The notes under the pieces were generated by a model. It was not told where the DNA came from. It searched no databases and saw only the letters and a program-made list of their open reading frames with translations. DNA of 46,710 nucleotides, taken from an uncultured Clostridia bacterium. Lineage in GTDB: Bacteria > Bacillota > Clostridia > Lachnospirales > Anaerotignaceae. The position numbers and the translations under genes are program-made. Numbering within the stretch: position 1 is the first letter of the stretch; each line of letters begins with the position of its first letter. The DNA lies in NCBI GenBank assembly GCA_902477755.1, contig CABSIK010000016.1, forward strand, positions 1-46,710. Reading direction: 5' to 3'. This document shows, piece by piece, positions 38,971 through 46,710 of the stretch.

Positions 38971-39726
38971 TCAATTAGGGAAGATGCCCAGCATGATGGC
39001 AACGCCGCCGGCAATGGCACAGGCTACCAGAAGGGCCTCCATCAGTTTTGAGTTGCCGCTGATAAAGTTGCCTTCCAACAGGTCGCGGATGCCCTTGGTC
39101 AGGGTGATCCCCGGAAGCAGGGGCATGATACTGCCGACGATGATCATATCAATCTGTGTGGAAGGAATGACCATGTGGAACAGACAGGCGAAGATACCCG
39201 TCAGCACACCGCCCATAAAAGAACTGAAGAAATAAGGTGCCTTCCATTTGCCGTTCCAGTAGACCATGAGCCCTAGAATCATACCGATGATGAAAGCGGC
39301 AATGCCGTCGGCGAAAGAGCCGTTATATACCAGTGTAAAACCGCCGGAGGTAAGGCCGTAGCCTAAGATGCGCAGCCAAGGATGAAAGGACGGGGCGTAG
39401 TGGATTTCCAGCAGCTTCTGGGTAGCTTCTTCCAACGTGATCTTCCCTGCCACAAAAGCACGGCTCATGGAATTGACGGCACAGATTTTCTCAAAATTGA
39501 CAGAACGGTCATTTACTCCTCTTGCCATGGAAAGAGGCCCCTTTTCTTCACGGGGCAGGCTCACAATGAGCATGGTAGAGAGCGCCAGGGCTTCTACTTG
39601 TTTTCGTCCGCTGACGGAAAGAATGCGCAGCATGGTGTCCTGCACTCTTTGGGTTTCCGCTCCGGACATGAGCATGATCTCACCGGCGTCCAGTGCCAGA
39701 TTCAGCAGCTTGGTATCGTCGTCCAT
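38971..39726 (-). CDS. Threonine/serine exporter family protein, N-terminal-domain type
   Basis: A 251-residue membrane protein of the DUF1212 half of ThrE: a soluble start (LALDAGEIMLMSGAETQRVQDTM, a conserved motif) followed by five helices (PFF.SSFMGGVLTGIF, IIVGSIMPLLPGITLTKGIRDL). Upstream of the partner by 21 nt, so a two-gene operon. Exported substrate probably an amino acid or dicarboxylate; not certain. Confidence 0.9.
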   Translation of the reverse strand: MDDDTKLLNLALDAGEIMLMSGAETQRVQDTMLRILSVSGRKQVEALALSTMLIVSLPREEKGPLSMARGVNDRSVNFEKICAVNSMSRAFVAGKITLEEATQKLLEIHYAPSFHPWLRILGYGLTSGGFTLVYNGSFADGIAAFIIGMILGLMVYWNGKWKAPYFFSSFMGGVLTGIFACLFHMVIPSTQIDMIIVGSIMPLLPGITLTKGIRDLLEGNFISGNSKLMEALLVACAIAGGVAIMLGIFPN

Positions 39727-39886
39727 TACCTTTTACCTCCAAACATTGTTATTTTTGTTGTTGTCATACTAAGTGTATTCTTTTTTTGCAAAATGTAAAG
39801 GGAATTTACTGTAAAATTATTTCGCCTGCGAACTATTTTTTTTGTGCGAAAGTGTGAAAAAAGGGATGGTGTATACAAAAAAGTCA

Positions 39887-39915
39887 TTTACATTGCCTTT
39901 CTTTTGTAATATAAT
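39887..39915 (+). promoter_or_regulatory. Promoter of the tenA-thiZXY transcript
   Basis: TTTACA (39887-39892), 17-bp spacer, TATAAT (39910-39915). The rest of 39727-39886 is AT-rich with no gene. Confidence 0.82.
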
Positions 39916-39934
39916 GAAGAAAAATGAATAAAAA

Positions 39935-40022
39935 GCTGGGGGTGCCGACGCTGAGCGGCTGAGAGGAATGCATATTCCAACCCTTTGAACTTGATGTGGT
40001 TAGTACCATCGGAGGGAAGCAA
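39935..40022 (+). promoter_or_regulatory. TPP riboswitch (THI element), second copy
   Basis: The classical blocks are GGGGGTGCCGACGCTGAG, GGCTGAGAGG, AACCCTTTGAACTTGATGTG, GTTAGTACCATCGGAGGGAA and GC. It controls tenA-thiZXY and is clearly distinct in sequence from the copy before thiW. Confidence 0.96.
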
Positions 40023-40047
40023 TACAAGATGATATGGAAGTTATAAG

Positions 40048-40080
40048 ATTCTTTCCTTCTAAGAGGGAAAGAATTTTTTT
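40048..40080 (+). terminator. Riboswitch-controlled terminator before tenA
   Basis: Arms ATTCTTTCC / GGGAAAGAAT with a TTCTAAGA-type loop and seven T. Confidence 0.88.
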
Positions 40081-40104
40081 ATGGAAAAAAGGAGGAAAAT
40101 TGCC

Positions 40105-40764
40105 ATGAAATTGACAGAACGCCTTTACAAAAGCGTGGAAGATATCTGGATGGGTTATTTAGACCAGCCTTTTGTGAAAGAACTGGCGGAAGGCACACTG
40201 GACGTGGAAAAATTCCGTTTTTACATGATTCAGGATTACCGCTATTTGCTTCAGTATGCCAAAGTATTTGCTTTCGGCGTCATCAAAACAGAAGACCCGG
40301 AACTGATGCGCCGCTTTGCCGGCATGGTGCATGACGTACTGGACGGGGAAATGAAGGTACATAAGACTTACATGGCAAGACTGGGCATCACCGAGGAGGA
40401 AGTGGCAAAGACACCTTCCGCACTGACAAATCAGTCCTATACCTCCTATATGCTGGATGTGGCAAACAAAGGCGGTTCTCTGGAAATCCTTATGGCAGTG
40501 CTGGCATGCGCATGGAGCTATCAGGTCATCGGGGAACACCATGTGAAGGTGCCCGGCGCACTGGAGCATCCTCTTTATGGCGAATGGGTACAGGGCTACA
40601 GCAGCAAGGAATATGCGGATAGTACCAAAGAAATCATTGACTGTGTAGACGCTCTGGGCGAAAACATCACTCCTGAGCAGGAAGCGTATTTGACAGATAT
40701 TTTCGTAACTTGCAGCCGTTATGAAAAAATGTTCTGGGATATGGCTTATGCCATGGAGATGTAA
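40105..40764 (+). CDS. tenA: TenA-family aminopyrimidine aminohydrolase / thiaminase II
   Basis: A 219-residue cytoplasmic enzyme that hydrolyses aminomethylpyrimidine from degraded thiamine to HMP for salvage. Catalytic Cys135 (AVLACAWSYQ), Asp44 (MIQDYRYL) and the C-terminal Glu region SRYEKMFWDMAY are in place. The ATG at 40105 follows AAAAGGAGG; an upstream in-frame ATG at 40081 adds 8 residues directly after the terminator. First gene of a TPP-controlled operon with an HMP-precursor transporter. Confidence 0.94.
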   Translation: MKLTERLYKSVEDIWMGYLDQPFVKELAEGTLDVEKFRFYMIQDYRYLLQYAKVFAFGVIKTEDPELMRRFAGMVHDVLDGEMKVHKTYMARLGITEEEVAKTPSALTNQSYTSYMLDVANKGGSLEILMAVLACAWSYQVIGEHHVKVPGALEHPLYGEWVQGYSSKEYADSTKEIIDCVDALGENITPEQEAYLTDIFVTCSRYEKMFWDMAYAMEM

Positions 40765-40785
40765 AGAAGGAGAGCGAAAGAAGTT

Positions 40786-41541
40786 ATGCTGCAATTTGAA
40801 AACGTATCCTTCCGTTATGCCGAAGATGACTTCGACATGATGCGGAATCTGAATTTTCAGGTGGAGGACAGGGAATTTGTGTCCATCATCGGCGCCAGCG
40901 GCTGCGGCAAAAGCACCATTTTCCGCCTTATCAACGGACTGGAAAAATTACAGCAGGGACGGATTCTGGTGGACGGACGCCCTGTGCAGGAGCTGAAAAA
41001 CTACAGCGCTTTTATGCCTCAGAAAGACCTGCTGTTCCCTTGGCGCACCATTGAAAAGAATCTCTGTCTGCCCATGGAGCTGGCGAAAGTCCCTAAGGCA
41101 GAGCAGGAAAAACGCTGCAAAGAAGTTCTGGAACAGGTGGGACTTTCTGAATACGCGAAAAAGTATCCCAAAGACCTGTCCGGCGGTATGAAGCAGAGGG
41201 TAGCCTTTGCCCGTACACTGCTGTCCGGTGCGGATATGCTGCTGTTGGATGAGCCTTTCAGCGCTTTGGACTATCTGACCCGTGTGGATATGCAGGAATG
41301 GCTGCTGCATCAGTGGGAGTATTACCATAAAACCATATTGTTCATCACCCACGATGTAGAGGAAGCCATTTTCCTTTCCAAAACCATTTACATCATTCAG
41401 GACAGACCTTTCTCCCAGATGGAACGGGTGAAAGTGCCTCTGTCTTATCCCCGCAATCGTGAGGACTTGAAACGTCCTGACATTGTGGAACTGAAGGAAA
41501 CACTCATTGAAAAACTCAGAAGGAGCGTGATGAATCCATGA
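40786..41541 (+). CDS. thiZ: ABC transporter ATPase for the pyrimidine precursor (ThiZ-like)
   Basis: A 251-residue ATPase: Walker A GASGCGKST, Q-loop AFMPQKDLL, signature LSGGMKQR, Walker B MLLLDEPFSALD, and switch HD in FITHDVEEA. It belongs to the taurine/nitrate/HMP-type group. Overlaps thiX by 4 nt. Confidence 0.92.
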   Translation: MLQFENVSFRYAEDDFDMMRNLNFQVEDREFVSIIGASGCGKSTIFRLINGLEKLQQGRILVDGRPVQELKNYSAFMPQKDLLFPWRTIEKNLCLPMELAKVPKAEQEKRCKEVLEQVGLSEYAKKYPKDLSGGMKQRVAFARTLLSGADMLLLDEPFSALDYLTRVDMQEWLLHQWEYYHKTILFITHDVEEAIFLSKTIYIIQDRPFSQMERVKVPLSYPRNREDLKRPDIVELKETLIEKLRRSVMNP

Positions 41542-42281
41542 AAAAACACCTGCCTTCTGTGATTCTTGCCGTGTTCCTGCTGCTGCTGTGGCAGGGCATT
41601 GCCATGATGATTGACGCGGCTTATATCCTGCCGTCACCTACACAGATTTGTGTGCGGCTGTGGGAACTGAGAGAACCTCTGTTTTTGGTGCATCTGCCTG
41701 CCACTATGAAAGTCACAGCCATTGGGCTTTTGATTTCCATTGTGCTGGGGATTTTGCTGGCAGTTGCCATGGATACCAACGCCAAAATTGAACGGGCGCT
41801 CTATCCCGTTATCGTGGCATCCCAGACCATCCCCACCACAGCCATTGCGCCTTTGTTCATCCTTTGGTTTGGGTATTCCATCTGGAGTAAGGTACTGGTG
41901 ACCATCCTGATTACCTTTTTCCCCATTGCCATTACGGTTTTTGACGGCTTCAAAGCCACCAAACGGGAAATGGAAGAATTATTGCAGACTTACGGCGCCA
42001 CAAAAGCCGATATTTTCTGGAAGCTGAAACTGCCTACGGCCCTGCCTAACTTTTTCTCTGCCATCAAAATGGCAATCCCCCTCAGCGTCATTGGGGCTGC
42101 CATTGCCGAATGGCTGGGAGCGCAGGAGGGTCTGGGCTACTTCAGCAAACGTATGATGACACAGTTGGACGGCGCAGGCGTTTTCGCGCCTGTGGTGCTG
42201 TTGTCCATAACGGCTATGGTTGCCGTTGGGATTATTACCGTCTTGGAATATCGTTTTATCAAATGGAGAAAGGAGATTTAA
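41538..42281 (+). CDS. thiX: ABC transporter permease for the pyrimidine precursor (ThiX-like)
   Basis: A 247-residue membrane protein with about six helices and the permease loop EELLQTYGATKADIFWKLKL (EAA-type motif). Middle gene of thiZXY. Confidence 0.92.
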   Translation: MKKHLPSVILAVFLLLLWQGIAMMIDAAYILPSPTQICVRLWELREPLFLVHLPATMKVTAIGLLISIVLGILLAVAMDTNAKIERALYPVIVASQTIPTTAIAPLFILWFGYSIWSKVLVTILITFFPIAITVFDGFKATKREMEELLQTYGATKADIFWKLKLPTALPNFFSAIKMAIPLSVIGAAIAEWLGAQEGLGYFSKRMMTQLDGAGVFAPVVLLSITAMVAVGIITVLEYRFIKWRKEI

Positions 42282-42284
42282 GTG

Positions 42285-43319
42285 ATGAAAAAGAAATTGT
42301 TTGCAGTGCTCATGGCAGCAGCCATGGTATTCGGCATGACAGCCTGCGGAAGTGGAGAATCCGCAGACACTACAGCCGAAACCACTGGCGAGGAAACCCA
42401 GCTGGAGGATTTTACCGTTGTGCTGGACTGGTACCCCAACGCGGTACACGCGTTCCTTTATGATGCCATGGAAAAAGGCTATTTTGCCGAAGAAGGCCTG
42501 AATCTGGTGGTGCAGTTCCCTGCCAACACCAATGACGGCATTTCCCTGCCTGCTGCAAGAAAAGCTGACGCTGGCGTATACTACATGCAGGATGTTATCC
42601 TGACTTCTGTGGAAGAAAATGTGCCCATCGTTTCCTTTGGCGCCATCACACAGAAATCCATGAACGTTGTCATTTCCCTGAAAGACAGCGGCATTACAGA
42701 AGCAAAAGATTTGGCTGGCAAGAAGATTGGTTATGCAGGCACTGTCCTGTCTGAAGCACAGATTCAGGCAATGCTGGCAGATGCAGGTCTGTCCGCTGAT
42801 GACTGCGAATGCATCGACGTTGGTTTCGACCTGATGTCCGCACTGACAACAGGTCAGGTAGATGCTACCATCGGCAACATGGTGAACCACGAAGTGCCTC
42901 AGATGGAAGAACAGGGCTTTGAAGTAAATTACTTCTATCCCACAGACTTTGGCGTACCTCAGGGCTATGAACTGGTATTCTTGGCAAACCAAGACGCCAT
43001 CAATGAAAACCCCGAAAAATATCAGGGCTTCCTCCGTGCCTGCCAGAAAGGCTTTGAAGACATGAAGAACAACCCTGATGAAGTGCTGCAGATTCTGCTG
43101 AACAACCAGAACGAAGCAAACTTCCCTCTGTCTGAAAACGTAGAAAGACAGAGCATGGAAATCCTGCTGCCCGATATGGAAACAGAATCCGCACCTTTCC
43201 TCCATCAGGAAGCATCTGTATGGCAGGAAAACGCTGATTGGATGTATGAAGTTGGCGTGCTGACAAAAGAAGCCGATGTGAGCGGTCTGGTGGTAGATCC
43301 TCTGGCAGACGCACAGTAA
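42285..43319 (+). CDS. thiY: Pyrimidine-precursor-binding lipoprotein (ThiY-like, NMT1/THI5 family)
   Basis: A 344-residue substrate-binding lipoprotein with lipobox GMTAC (Cys21). NMT1/THI5-like motifs are VVLDWYPNAVHAFLYDAMEKG, PANTNDGISLPAARKADAGV and LAGKKIGYAGT. ThiY binds N-formyl-aminopyrimidine, which TenA's partner enzymes turn into HMP. AAAGGAGAT precedes the ATG at 42285. Last gene of the operon. Confidence 0.93.
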   Translation: MKKKLFAVLMAAAMVFGMTACGSGESADTTAETTGEETQLEDFTVVLDWYPNAVHAFLYDAMEKGYFAEEGLNLVVQFPANTNDGISLPAARKADAGVYYMQDVILTSVEENVPIVSFGAITQKSMNVVISLKDSGITEAKDLAGKKIGYAGTVLSEAQIQAMLADAGLSADDCECIDVGFDLMSALTTGQVDATIGNMVNHEVPQMEEQGFEVNYFYPTDFGVPQGYELVFLANQDAINENPEKYQGFLRACQKGFEDMKNNPDEVLQILLNNQNEANFPLSENVERQSMEILLPDMETESAPFLHQEASVWQENADWMYEVGVLTKEADVSGLVVDPLADAQ

Positions 43320-43340
43320 CAAATTTTGATTTTTCAGATT

Positions 43341-43377
43341 GCCGGAATCCTTATGATAGGGTTCCGGCTCTTTTTTT
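43341..43377 (+). terminator. Terminator of tenA-thiZXY
   Basis: Arms GCCGGAATCCT / AGGGTTCCGGC (one mismatch) with a TATGAT loop, then TCTTTTTTT. Confidence 0.9.
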
Positions 43378-43402
43378 GTACCTTTTTGCGGTTTTACCTG
43401 CA

Positions 43403-43431
43403 TTGAAAAACCCCTGTTTTACAGGTATAAT
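43403..43431 (+). promoter_or_regulatory. Promoter of the SDR-BrkB pair
   Basis: TTGAAA (43403-43408), 17-bp spacer, TATAAT (43426-43431). The spacer contains a small palindrome CCTGT / ACAGG. Confidence 0.85.
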
Positions 43432-43460
43432 GAAAAGAAAACCACAAAGGAGGCGGGGCT

Positions 43461-44213
43461 ATGCGTGCCCTCATTACCGGAGCCACCAGCGGCATCGGCA
43501 AGGCTTTTGCCCTGCTTTTGAGCCAGAGAGGCTTTGATTTGATTTTAGCCAGCCGGAATACGGCAAAAATGCAGAAATTGCAGAAAATGCTGCCCACCCA
43601 TGTGGATATCATCACTGTGGACTTGACTAAAGAAGCAGATTGTTATGGTCTGTATGAAGCGGTGAAAAATACGCCCATTGACCTTGTCATCAATAACGCA
43701 GGCATGGGAGCTGTGGGGCGGTTTTCCGAAATCTCGCTGGAAAAAGAATTGGACATGCTGAATCTTAACGTAAAGGCGGTGCATATCCTGACAAAACTGT
43801 TTTTGCGGGATTTTGTTCGTCGGGATTATGGATATATTTTGAATGTGGCGTCGTCGGCTGGGTTCACAGCTGGCCCCCTCATGGCGTCTTATTATGCTGG
43901 AAAAAACTATGTGCTGCGGCTGACACAGGCGGTGGCGGAGGAACTGCGGCAGGAAGGGAGCCGAGTAAGGGTTTCTGCCCTTTGTCCCGGGCCTGTGGAT
44001 ACGGACTTTAACCGCAACGCCAATGCAAAGTCTGCTGTGAAGGGCATTTCTCCCAAGAAAGCAGCAGCGGCAGGGCTGAAAGGTGTTTTTGCCGGAAAAA
44101 CGGTGATACTGCCTGACGGCGGCACCTATGCCACAAGACTTATGCAGCGGATATTGCCGGAAAGATGGCTGCTGCCTTTGACTTACGCCATCCAAAAGCG
44201 AAAAGAGGACTAA
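43461..44213 (+). CDS. Short-chain dehydrogenase/reductase
   Basis: A 250-residue NAD(P)-dependent SDR: cofactor motif TGATSGIGKAFA (6-17), NNAG (78-81), catalytic Ser131/132, Tyr144 and Lys148 (YYAGK), and CPGPVDT. Basic residues after the second strand (SRN) suggest NADP. Substrate unknown. One base separates its stop from the BrkB gene. Confidence 0.9.
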   Translation: MRALITGATSGIGKAFALLLSQRGFDLILASRNTAKMQKLQKMLPTHVDIITVDLTKEADCYGLYEAVKNTPIDLVINNAGMGAVGRFSEISLEKELDMLNLNVKAVHILTKLFLRDFVRRDYGYILNVASSAGFTAGPLMASYYAGKNYVLRLTQAVAEELRQEGSRVRVSALCPGPVDTDFNRNANAKSAVKGISPKKAAAAGLKGVFAGKTVILPDGGTYATRLMQRILPERWLLPLTYAIQKRKED

Positions 44214-44214
44214 C

Positions 44215-45084
44215 ATGGAACTGGATTTACATGGACAGATCAATAAACGGAAAGGCTGGCAGAAAGTGATTCTGCTGACCATACAGGGGTATTTTGACAA
44301 TAAGGTGGGGCGCAACGCCGCCGCCATGACATACTACCTCTTGTTTGCCATGTTCCCGTTTTTCATTTTTGTCACTTCTCTTTTGGGGATTTTGCATCTG
44401 CCTACATTAACATTGGATGGACAGATCACCCGTTTTCTGCCGGAGGATGTGGTGGCGTTTTTGAACCTTGCCATTGAGCATATCACTAAGAGCAGCAACA
44501 ATGCTTTACTGACCTTCGGGTTGGTGTTCTCTGTGTGGTTTCCCCTGAGAGCCGTTTCTAACCTGATGGAAGCCATCAACGATATTTACGGCGAAGAAAA
44601 ATCCGGCAGTCATTCCATCCGTACAGCCATCTTAACGGCATTGACCATTGTGCTCATTCCTGTGATGCTGCTGCTTTTGCTGTTAGGGGAGAGAGTGCTG
44701 GGATTTGTGGGGGAATATATCCCCATTTCCGCAGAATTTATCACCGGATGGAGCCGTATGCGTTTTGTGCCCATGGCGGCGGCACTTCTGTTTGTATTGT
44801 CGGCAGTGTATTTCTTCTCCCCTTCCAAAAAGCAGAAAGCAAGATTTATCCTGCCGGGCGCTGTCCTTTCCATGGGGGTGTGGATGCTCTTTTCGCTGGT
44901 ATTTTCTTACTATGTAGATCACATGGGACGCTATTCCATCATTTATGGCTCTATCGGGGTCATCATTGCCCTCTTGGTGTGGATGGACTGGAGTATGATT
45001 ACCATGCTCATGGGAGCGGTGTTCAATGTGGCACTGAAAGAAACTTATGACACGAAAGAAGAAATAGAAATCATCATAGAATGA
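44215..45084 (+). CDS. YihY/BrkB-family membrane protein
   Basis: A 289-residue membrane protein with about six helices: NKVGRNAAAMTYYLLFAMFPFFIF start, LIEAIN-like NLMEAINDIYGEEKSG, and the C-terminal YGSIGVIIALLVWMDWSM signature. Family function is not settled (once called ribonuclease BN, later serum-resistance protein). Cotranscribed with the SDR. Confidence 0.92.
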   Translation: MELDLHGQINKRKGWQKVILLTIQGYFDNKVGRNAAAMTYYLLFAMFPFFIFVTSLLGILHLPTLTLDGQITRFLPEDVVAFLNLAIEHITKSSNNALLTFGLVFSVWFPLRAVSNLMEAINDIYGEEKSGSHSIRTAILTALTIVLIPVMLLLLLLGERVLGFVGEYIPISAEFITGWSRMRFVPMAAALLFVLSAVYFFSPSKKQKARFILPGAVLSMGVWMLFSLVFSYYVDHMGRYSIIYGSIGVIIALLVWMDWSMITMLMGAVFNVALKETYDTKEEIEIIIE

Positions 45085-45101
45085 AAAAAGAAAAAAGAAT
45101 G

Positions 45102-45147
45102 AAAAAACCGGAAATTTCCCTTTTGTATGGAAATTTCCGGTTTTTTT
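45102..45147. terminator. Bidirectional terminator at the edge of the phage-like genes
   Basis: Sixteen-base perfect arms AAAACCGGAAATTTCC / GGAAATTTCCGGTTTT with A/T runs on both sides. Confidence 0.93.
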
Positions 45148-45266
45148 CAGTACTGGATGATGTCCAGATATTCTTCGTCTGTCAGCTTGCCCAGCTCCAC
45201 ATAACGCAGCAGCTGGTCTTTGCGGACGTAACCCAGTTTGTATTTTTTCTTCAGGATTTCGTACAT
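45147..45266 (-). CDS. XkdX-family phage tail-region protein
   Basis: A 39-residue protein (MYEILKKKYKLGYVRKDQL...VELGKLTDEEYLDII) that matches the XkdX family found after tail-fibre genes of PBSX-like prophages. The ATG at 45266 follows AAGGAGG. Structural role unknown. Confidence 0.82.
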   Translation of the reverse strand: MYEILKKKYKLGYVRKDQLLRYVELGKLTDEEYLDIIQY

Positions 45267-45267
45267 C

Positions 45268-45552
45268 TCACATGCCTCCTTCCAGAATTGCCAGTTCCAA
45301 GTCCGCCAGCCCCTGCATGATGATTTGCAGGTCGGTGTAAACAGGCTCCGGCTCAGGTTCATAGTCGTAAATGAGCTGCTGCTTTTCGTTGAGCTTCAGA
45401 TAGACCACAAAGCCTTCTTTCGGCTCCGGAAAAGGCGGTAGGGAGGTGTCCAGCCAGATGGTGTTGTCCGAGAGACAGCTTTCTGCCGCTTCTTTGCTCA
45501 CATACAGATTGTACCAGACCACACGTCCGGTCTTGTCGAAATTGACTAACAT
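45268..45552 (-). CDS. Phage tail-region protein of unknown function
   Basis: A 94-residue acidic protein (VVWYNLYVSKEAAESC, PEPEPVYTDLQIIMQGLADLE). The end segment is typical of small genes between tail fibre and XkdX in Firmicutes prophages. One base separates it from xkdX. I do not recognise a named family. Confidence 0.6.
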   Translation of the reverse strand: MLVNFDKTGRVVWYNLYVSKEAAESCLSDNTIWLDTSLPPFPEPKEGFVVYLKLNEKQQLIYDYEPEPEPVYTDLQIIMQGLADLELAILEGGM

Positions 45553-45569
45553 ATTTTCTCTCCTTTCGT

Positions 45570-46229
45570 TTACGCTTCTTTGGTGTCGGTGTAGCCCAGC
45601 AGGAATTCCAGCAGTTTGGCTTCTGTGGTGCTATTGCCGAAGTACAGGAATGTGTAGTCATGCCCTGCTGTCACTGGGAAGATCCATTCCTTCTCTACAG
45701 TAGTGGGATCATAATTGTTGTTGTACTCTATTGTGAAGTAGAGATACTCTTTGCTGATGGAAGGATAAAAAGAGGTATCCAGTTTGCTCTGATCTGGTGC
45801 GTTTGCAAGAACAAAGTCTGATTTGTCATAGACTGCAAAAGAAACGATGCCTTGGTCACGGGAACGGATTTTTACATAGACGGTACCATTTTTTTCAGCA
45901 TGAAGGGTTGTCAGTTTCGCATTGAAATCCGTATCATGACTTCCAGACAGAATCACCCAGTCCGTAATACGTTTTTTGATATCTGTTTTGGAATAGCGGT
46001 AAAAGTCCGCCTTTTCCTCCGGCTGGTTGTTGGGATGGAGCAGCCCGAAGATGGTATCTGTGCCCTCATCACCGGGATTGCCGATTTTTTCGCTGACCCC
46101 TGCCATATCCTGTTCTGCTTGATAGAGCTGGGTGTCGATGGCATCCATGTTCTCGTTGAAGTCCGCCACGTCGTAGTAATCATCGGTGCCGGGCTTGATG
46201 AAATCATAGTGCTCTGTGAATGTTGCCAT
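45570..46229 (-). CDS. Phage tail fibre/baseplate-like protein
   Basis: A 219-residue protein whose start (HYDFIKPGTDDYYDVADFNENMDAIDTQL) is a standard N terminus of Firmicutes prophage tail-fibre proteins. The rest is a beta-rich domain (VYVKIRSRDQGIVSFAVYD) that may bind a ligand. It is short for a fibre. First gene of a three-gene run with no other structural phage genes in view. Confidence 0.75.
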   Translation of the reverse strand: MATFTEHYDFIKPGTDDYYDVADFNENMDAIDTQLYQAEQDMAGVSEKIGNPGDEGTDTIFGLLHPNNQPEEKADFYRYSKTDIKKRITDWVILSGSHDTDFNAKLTTLHAEKNGTVYVKIRSRDQGIVSFAVYDKSDFVLANAPDQSKLDTSFYPSISKEYLYFTIEYNNNYDPTTVEKEWIFPVTAGHDYTFLYFGNSTTEAKLLEFLLGYTDTKEA

Positions 46230-46334
46230 TTGTATTCTCTCCTTTCTGTTTGATTTTTGGTTACGCCCTAAGGGTAAAGGGTTCCAAGTCCCAAAAAGTC
46301 CCAACCTACGAAAAATTGGAAAAAAAGAGAAAAT

Positions 46335-46379
46335 AAAAAAAGACATGTGCTCAAAAATCATGAGAACATGTCTTTTTTT
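46335..46379. terminator. Bidirectional terminator between tail genes and the XRE gene
   Basis: Arms AAAAAAGACATGT / ACATGTCTTTTTT with an inner palindromic loop; T run on both strands. Confidence 0.9.
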
Positions 46380-46390
46380 GTGTGAAAAAA

Positions 46391-46621
46391 TCAATCAAAT
46401 TCCAGAAATTTGTGGGGTGGAACCTCTAAAGCGTTGGCAATACGGAACAGGGTGTAGAAAGAAATGGGTTTGTAGATATTCGGGGCTTCGATCATCCCAA
46501 TAAAGTTGGTGGCAACATGGATTTTCTCTGCCAGTTCCTCTTGGGTCAGTCCTTTCAGCTTTCGATAATATGCAATTTTCAAGCCAATTTTTTTATATTC
46601 TTCTGCATAATCATTTTGCAT
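46391..46621 (-). CDS. XRE-family transcriptional regulator (phage-repressor-like)
   Basis: A 76-residue protein, essentially one helix-turn-helix domain: IAYYRKLKGLTQEELAEKIHVATNFIGMIEAP, then FYTLFRIANALEVPPHKFLEFD. The ATG at 46621 is used; a TTG three codons upstream is nearer the AAAGGA site and cannot be ruled out. It stands before the tail genes and may control them or itself via the palindrome at 46634-46663. Confidence 0.85.
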   Translation of the reverse strand: MQNDYAEEYKKIGLKIAYYRKLKGLTQEELAEKIHVATNFIGMIEAPNIYKPISFYTLFRIANALEVPPHKFLEFD

Positions 46622-46633
46622 AGAAATCAAATC

Positions 46634-46663
46634 CTTTCTGTTTCTAGTATACTGAACAGAAAG
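46634..46663 (-). promoter_or_regulatory. Palindromic operator over the XRE promoter
   Basis: Perfect 9-bp arms CTTTCTGTT (46634-46642) and AACAGAAAG (46655-46663) enclose a minus-strand TATACT -10 box (46646-46651). Autorepression is the obvious reading. Confidence 0.65.
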
Positions 46664-46710
46664 ATTGCTTTTTATTGTTTTAAAAGAAAATAATTATTAT
46701 AATATAATAT

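Noticed and set aside
41979..43403. A 474-codon open frame on the minus strand across thiX and thiY
   Set aside because: Shadow of conserved transporter genes; His/Phe-rich composition and no start signals.
46282..46303. Direct repeat AGTCCCAA as a phage attachment site
   Set aside because: Only two short adjacent copies within the tail-gene leader; no matching copy is seen at the other edge of the phage-like genes.
1..46710. CRISPR arrays, tRNA or rRNA genes, complete insertion sequences
   Set aside because: No regularly spaced repeats, no cloverleaf with TTCRA arm, no rRNA blocks and no transposase reading frame were found on either strand by reading.

Overview
The window looks like chromosomal DNA from an endospore-forming anaerobe of the Clostridia (Bacillota). 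The grounds are BofA and SpmA/SpmB sporulation genes, an AbrB-type regulator, an SRP RNA of the long Bacillus/Clostridium type, strong AGGAGG ribosome binding sites, near-consensus vegetative (TTGACA-17-TATAAT) promoters, and moderate G+C by eye. Several neighbourhoods are genes that lie near the replication origin in Bacillus subtilis: rpsF-ssb-rpsR, yaaL-bofA, abrB, and tadA-SRP RNA-dnaX-yaaK-recR. Here they are split apart and partly inverted. No dnaA, rRNA, tRNA, CRISPR array or complete insertion sequence is present.

Layout. 0-5.7 kb: the 3' end of a surface protein with Big_2 Ig-like repeats, dapH with a divergent M20 deacetylase (lysine/diaminopimelate synthesis), and an M28 lipoprotein peptidase. 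5.9-9.8 kb: a family-4-like uracil-DNA glycosylase, a DnaA-box cluster, a rhomboid protease with a long structured leader, bofA, yaaL, and the rpsF-ssb-rpsR operon. 9.9-15.8 kb: small regulators, a metallo-beta-lactamase-fold hydrolase, tex and an exported stalk-domain protein. 15.9-22 kb: an FMN riboswitch with a riboflavin ECF S-component, a divergent D-Ala-D-Ala-ligase-like ATP-grasp protein next to murI, and a GntR-controlled ABC operon. 22.2-24.2 kb: thioredoxin behind a Fur/PerR-like box, a 31-residue membrane peptide gene and an L-2-hydroxyacid dehydrogenase. 24.4-27.2 kb: TPP riboswitch, thiW and a ThiM-ThiE fusion, then a leader-peptide/alternating-hairpin region and a CD3324-family gene. 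27.4-33.8 kb: a Vat-like acetyltransferase, a MoxR/VWA pair, abrB, spmAB, a lipoprotein and tadA. 33.9-37.4 kb: SRP RNA, dnaX-ybaB-recR. 37.5-39.7 kb: an HxlR regulator with a divergent flavin-binding protein, and a two-gene ThrE-type exporter. 39.9-43.3 kb: a second TPP riboswitch with tenA-thiZXY. 43.4-45.1 kb: an SDR dehydrogenase and a BrkB-family protein. 45.1-46.7 kb: a small phage tail-gene remnant with an XRE regulator.

How the genes work together. The two riboswitch-controlled thiamine units cover salvage of the thiazole half (ThiW uptake, ThiM kinase, ThiE coupling) and the pyrimidine half (ThiXYZ uptake, TenA hydrolysis). DapH and the M20 enzyme are two steps of the acetylase branch of diaminopimelate synthesis, while MurI supplies D-glutamate for the same peptidoglycan stem peptide.

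The most unusual structure is a family of five related palindromic elements (about 86-179 bp). The two longest copies sit in what would be the 3-4 nt loop of an intrinsic terminator hairpin whose perfect 11- and 14-bp arms still flank them. Short AAA direct repeats flank three of the four copies with intact ends. Other points to check are the DnaA-box cluster, the leader peptide with mutually exclusive hairpins, and the Ddl-like protein with substituted active-site residues.
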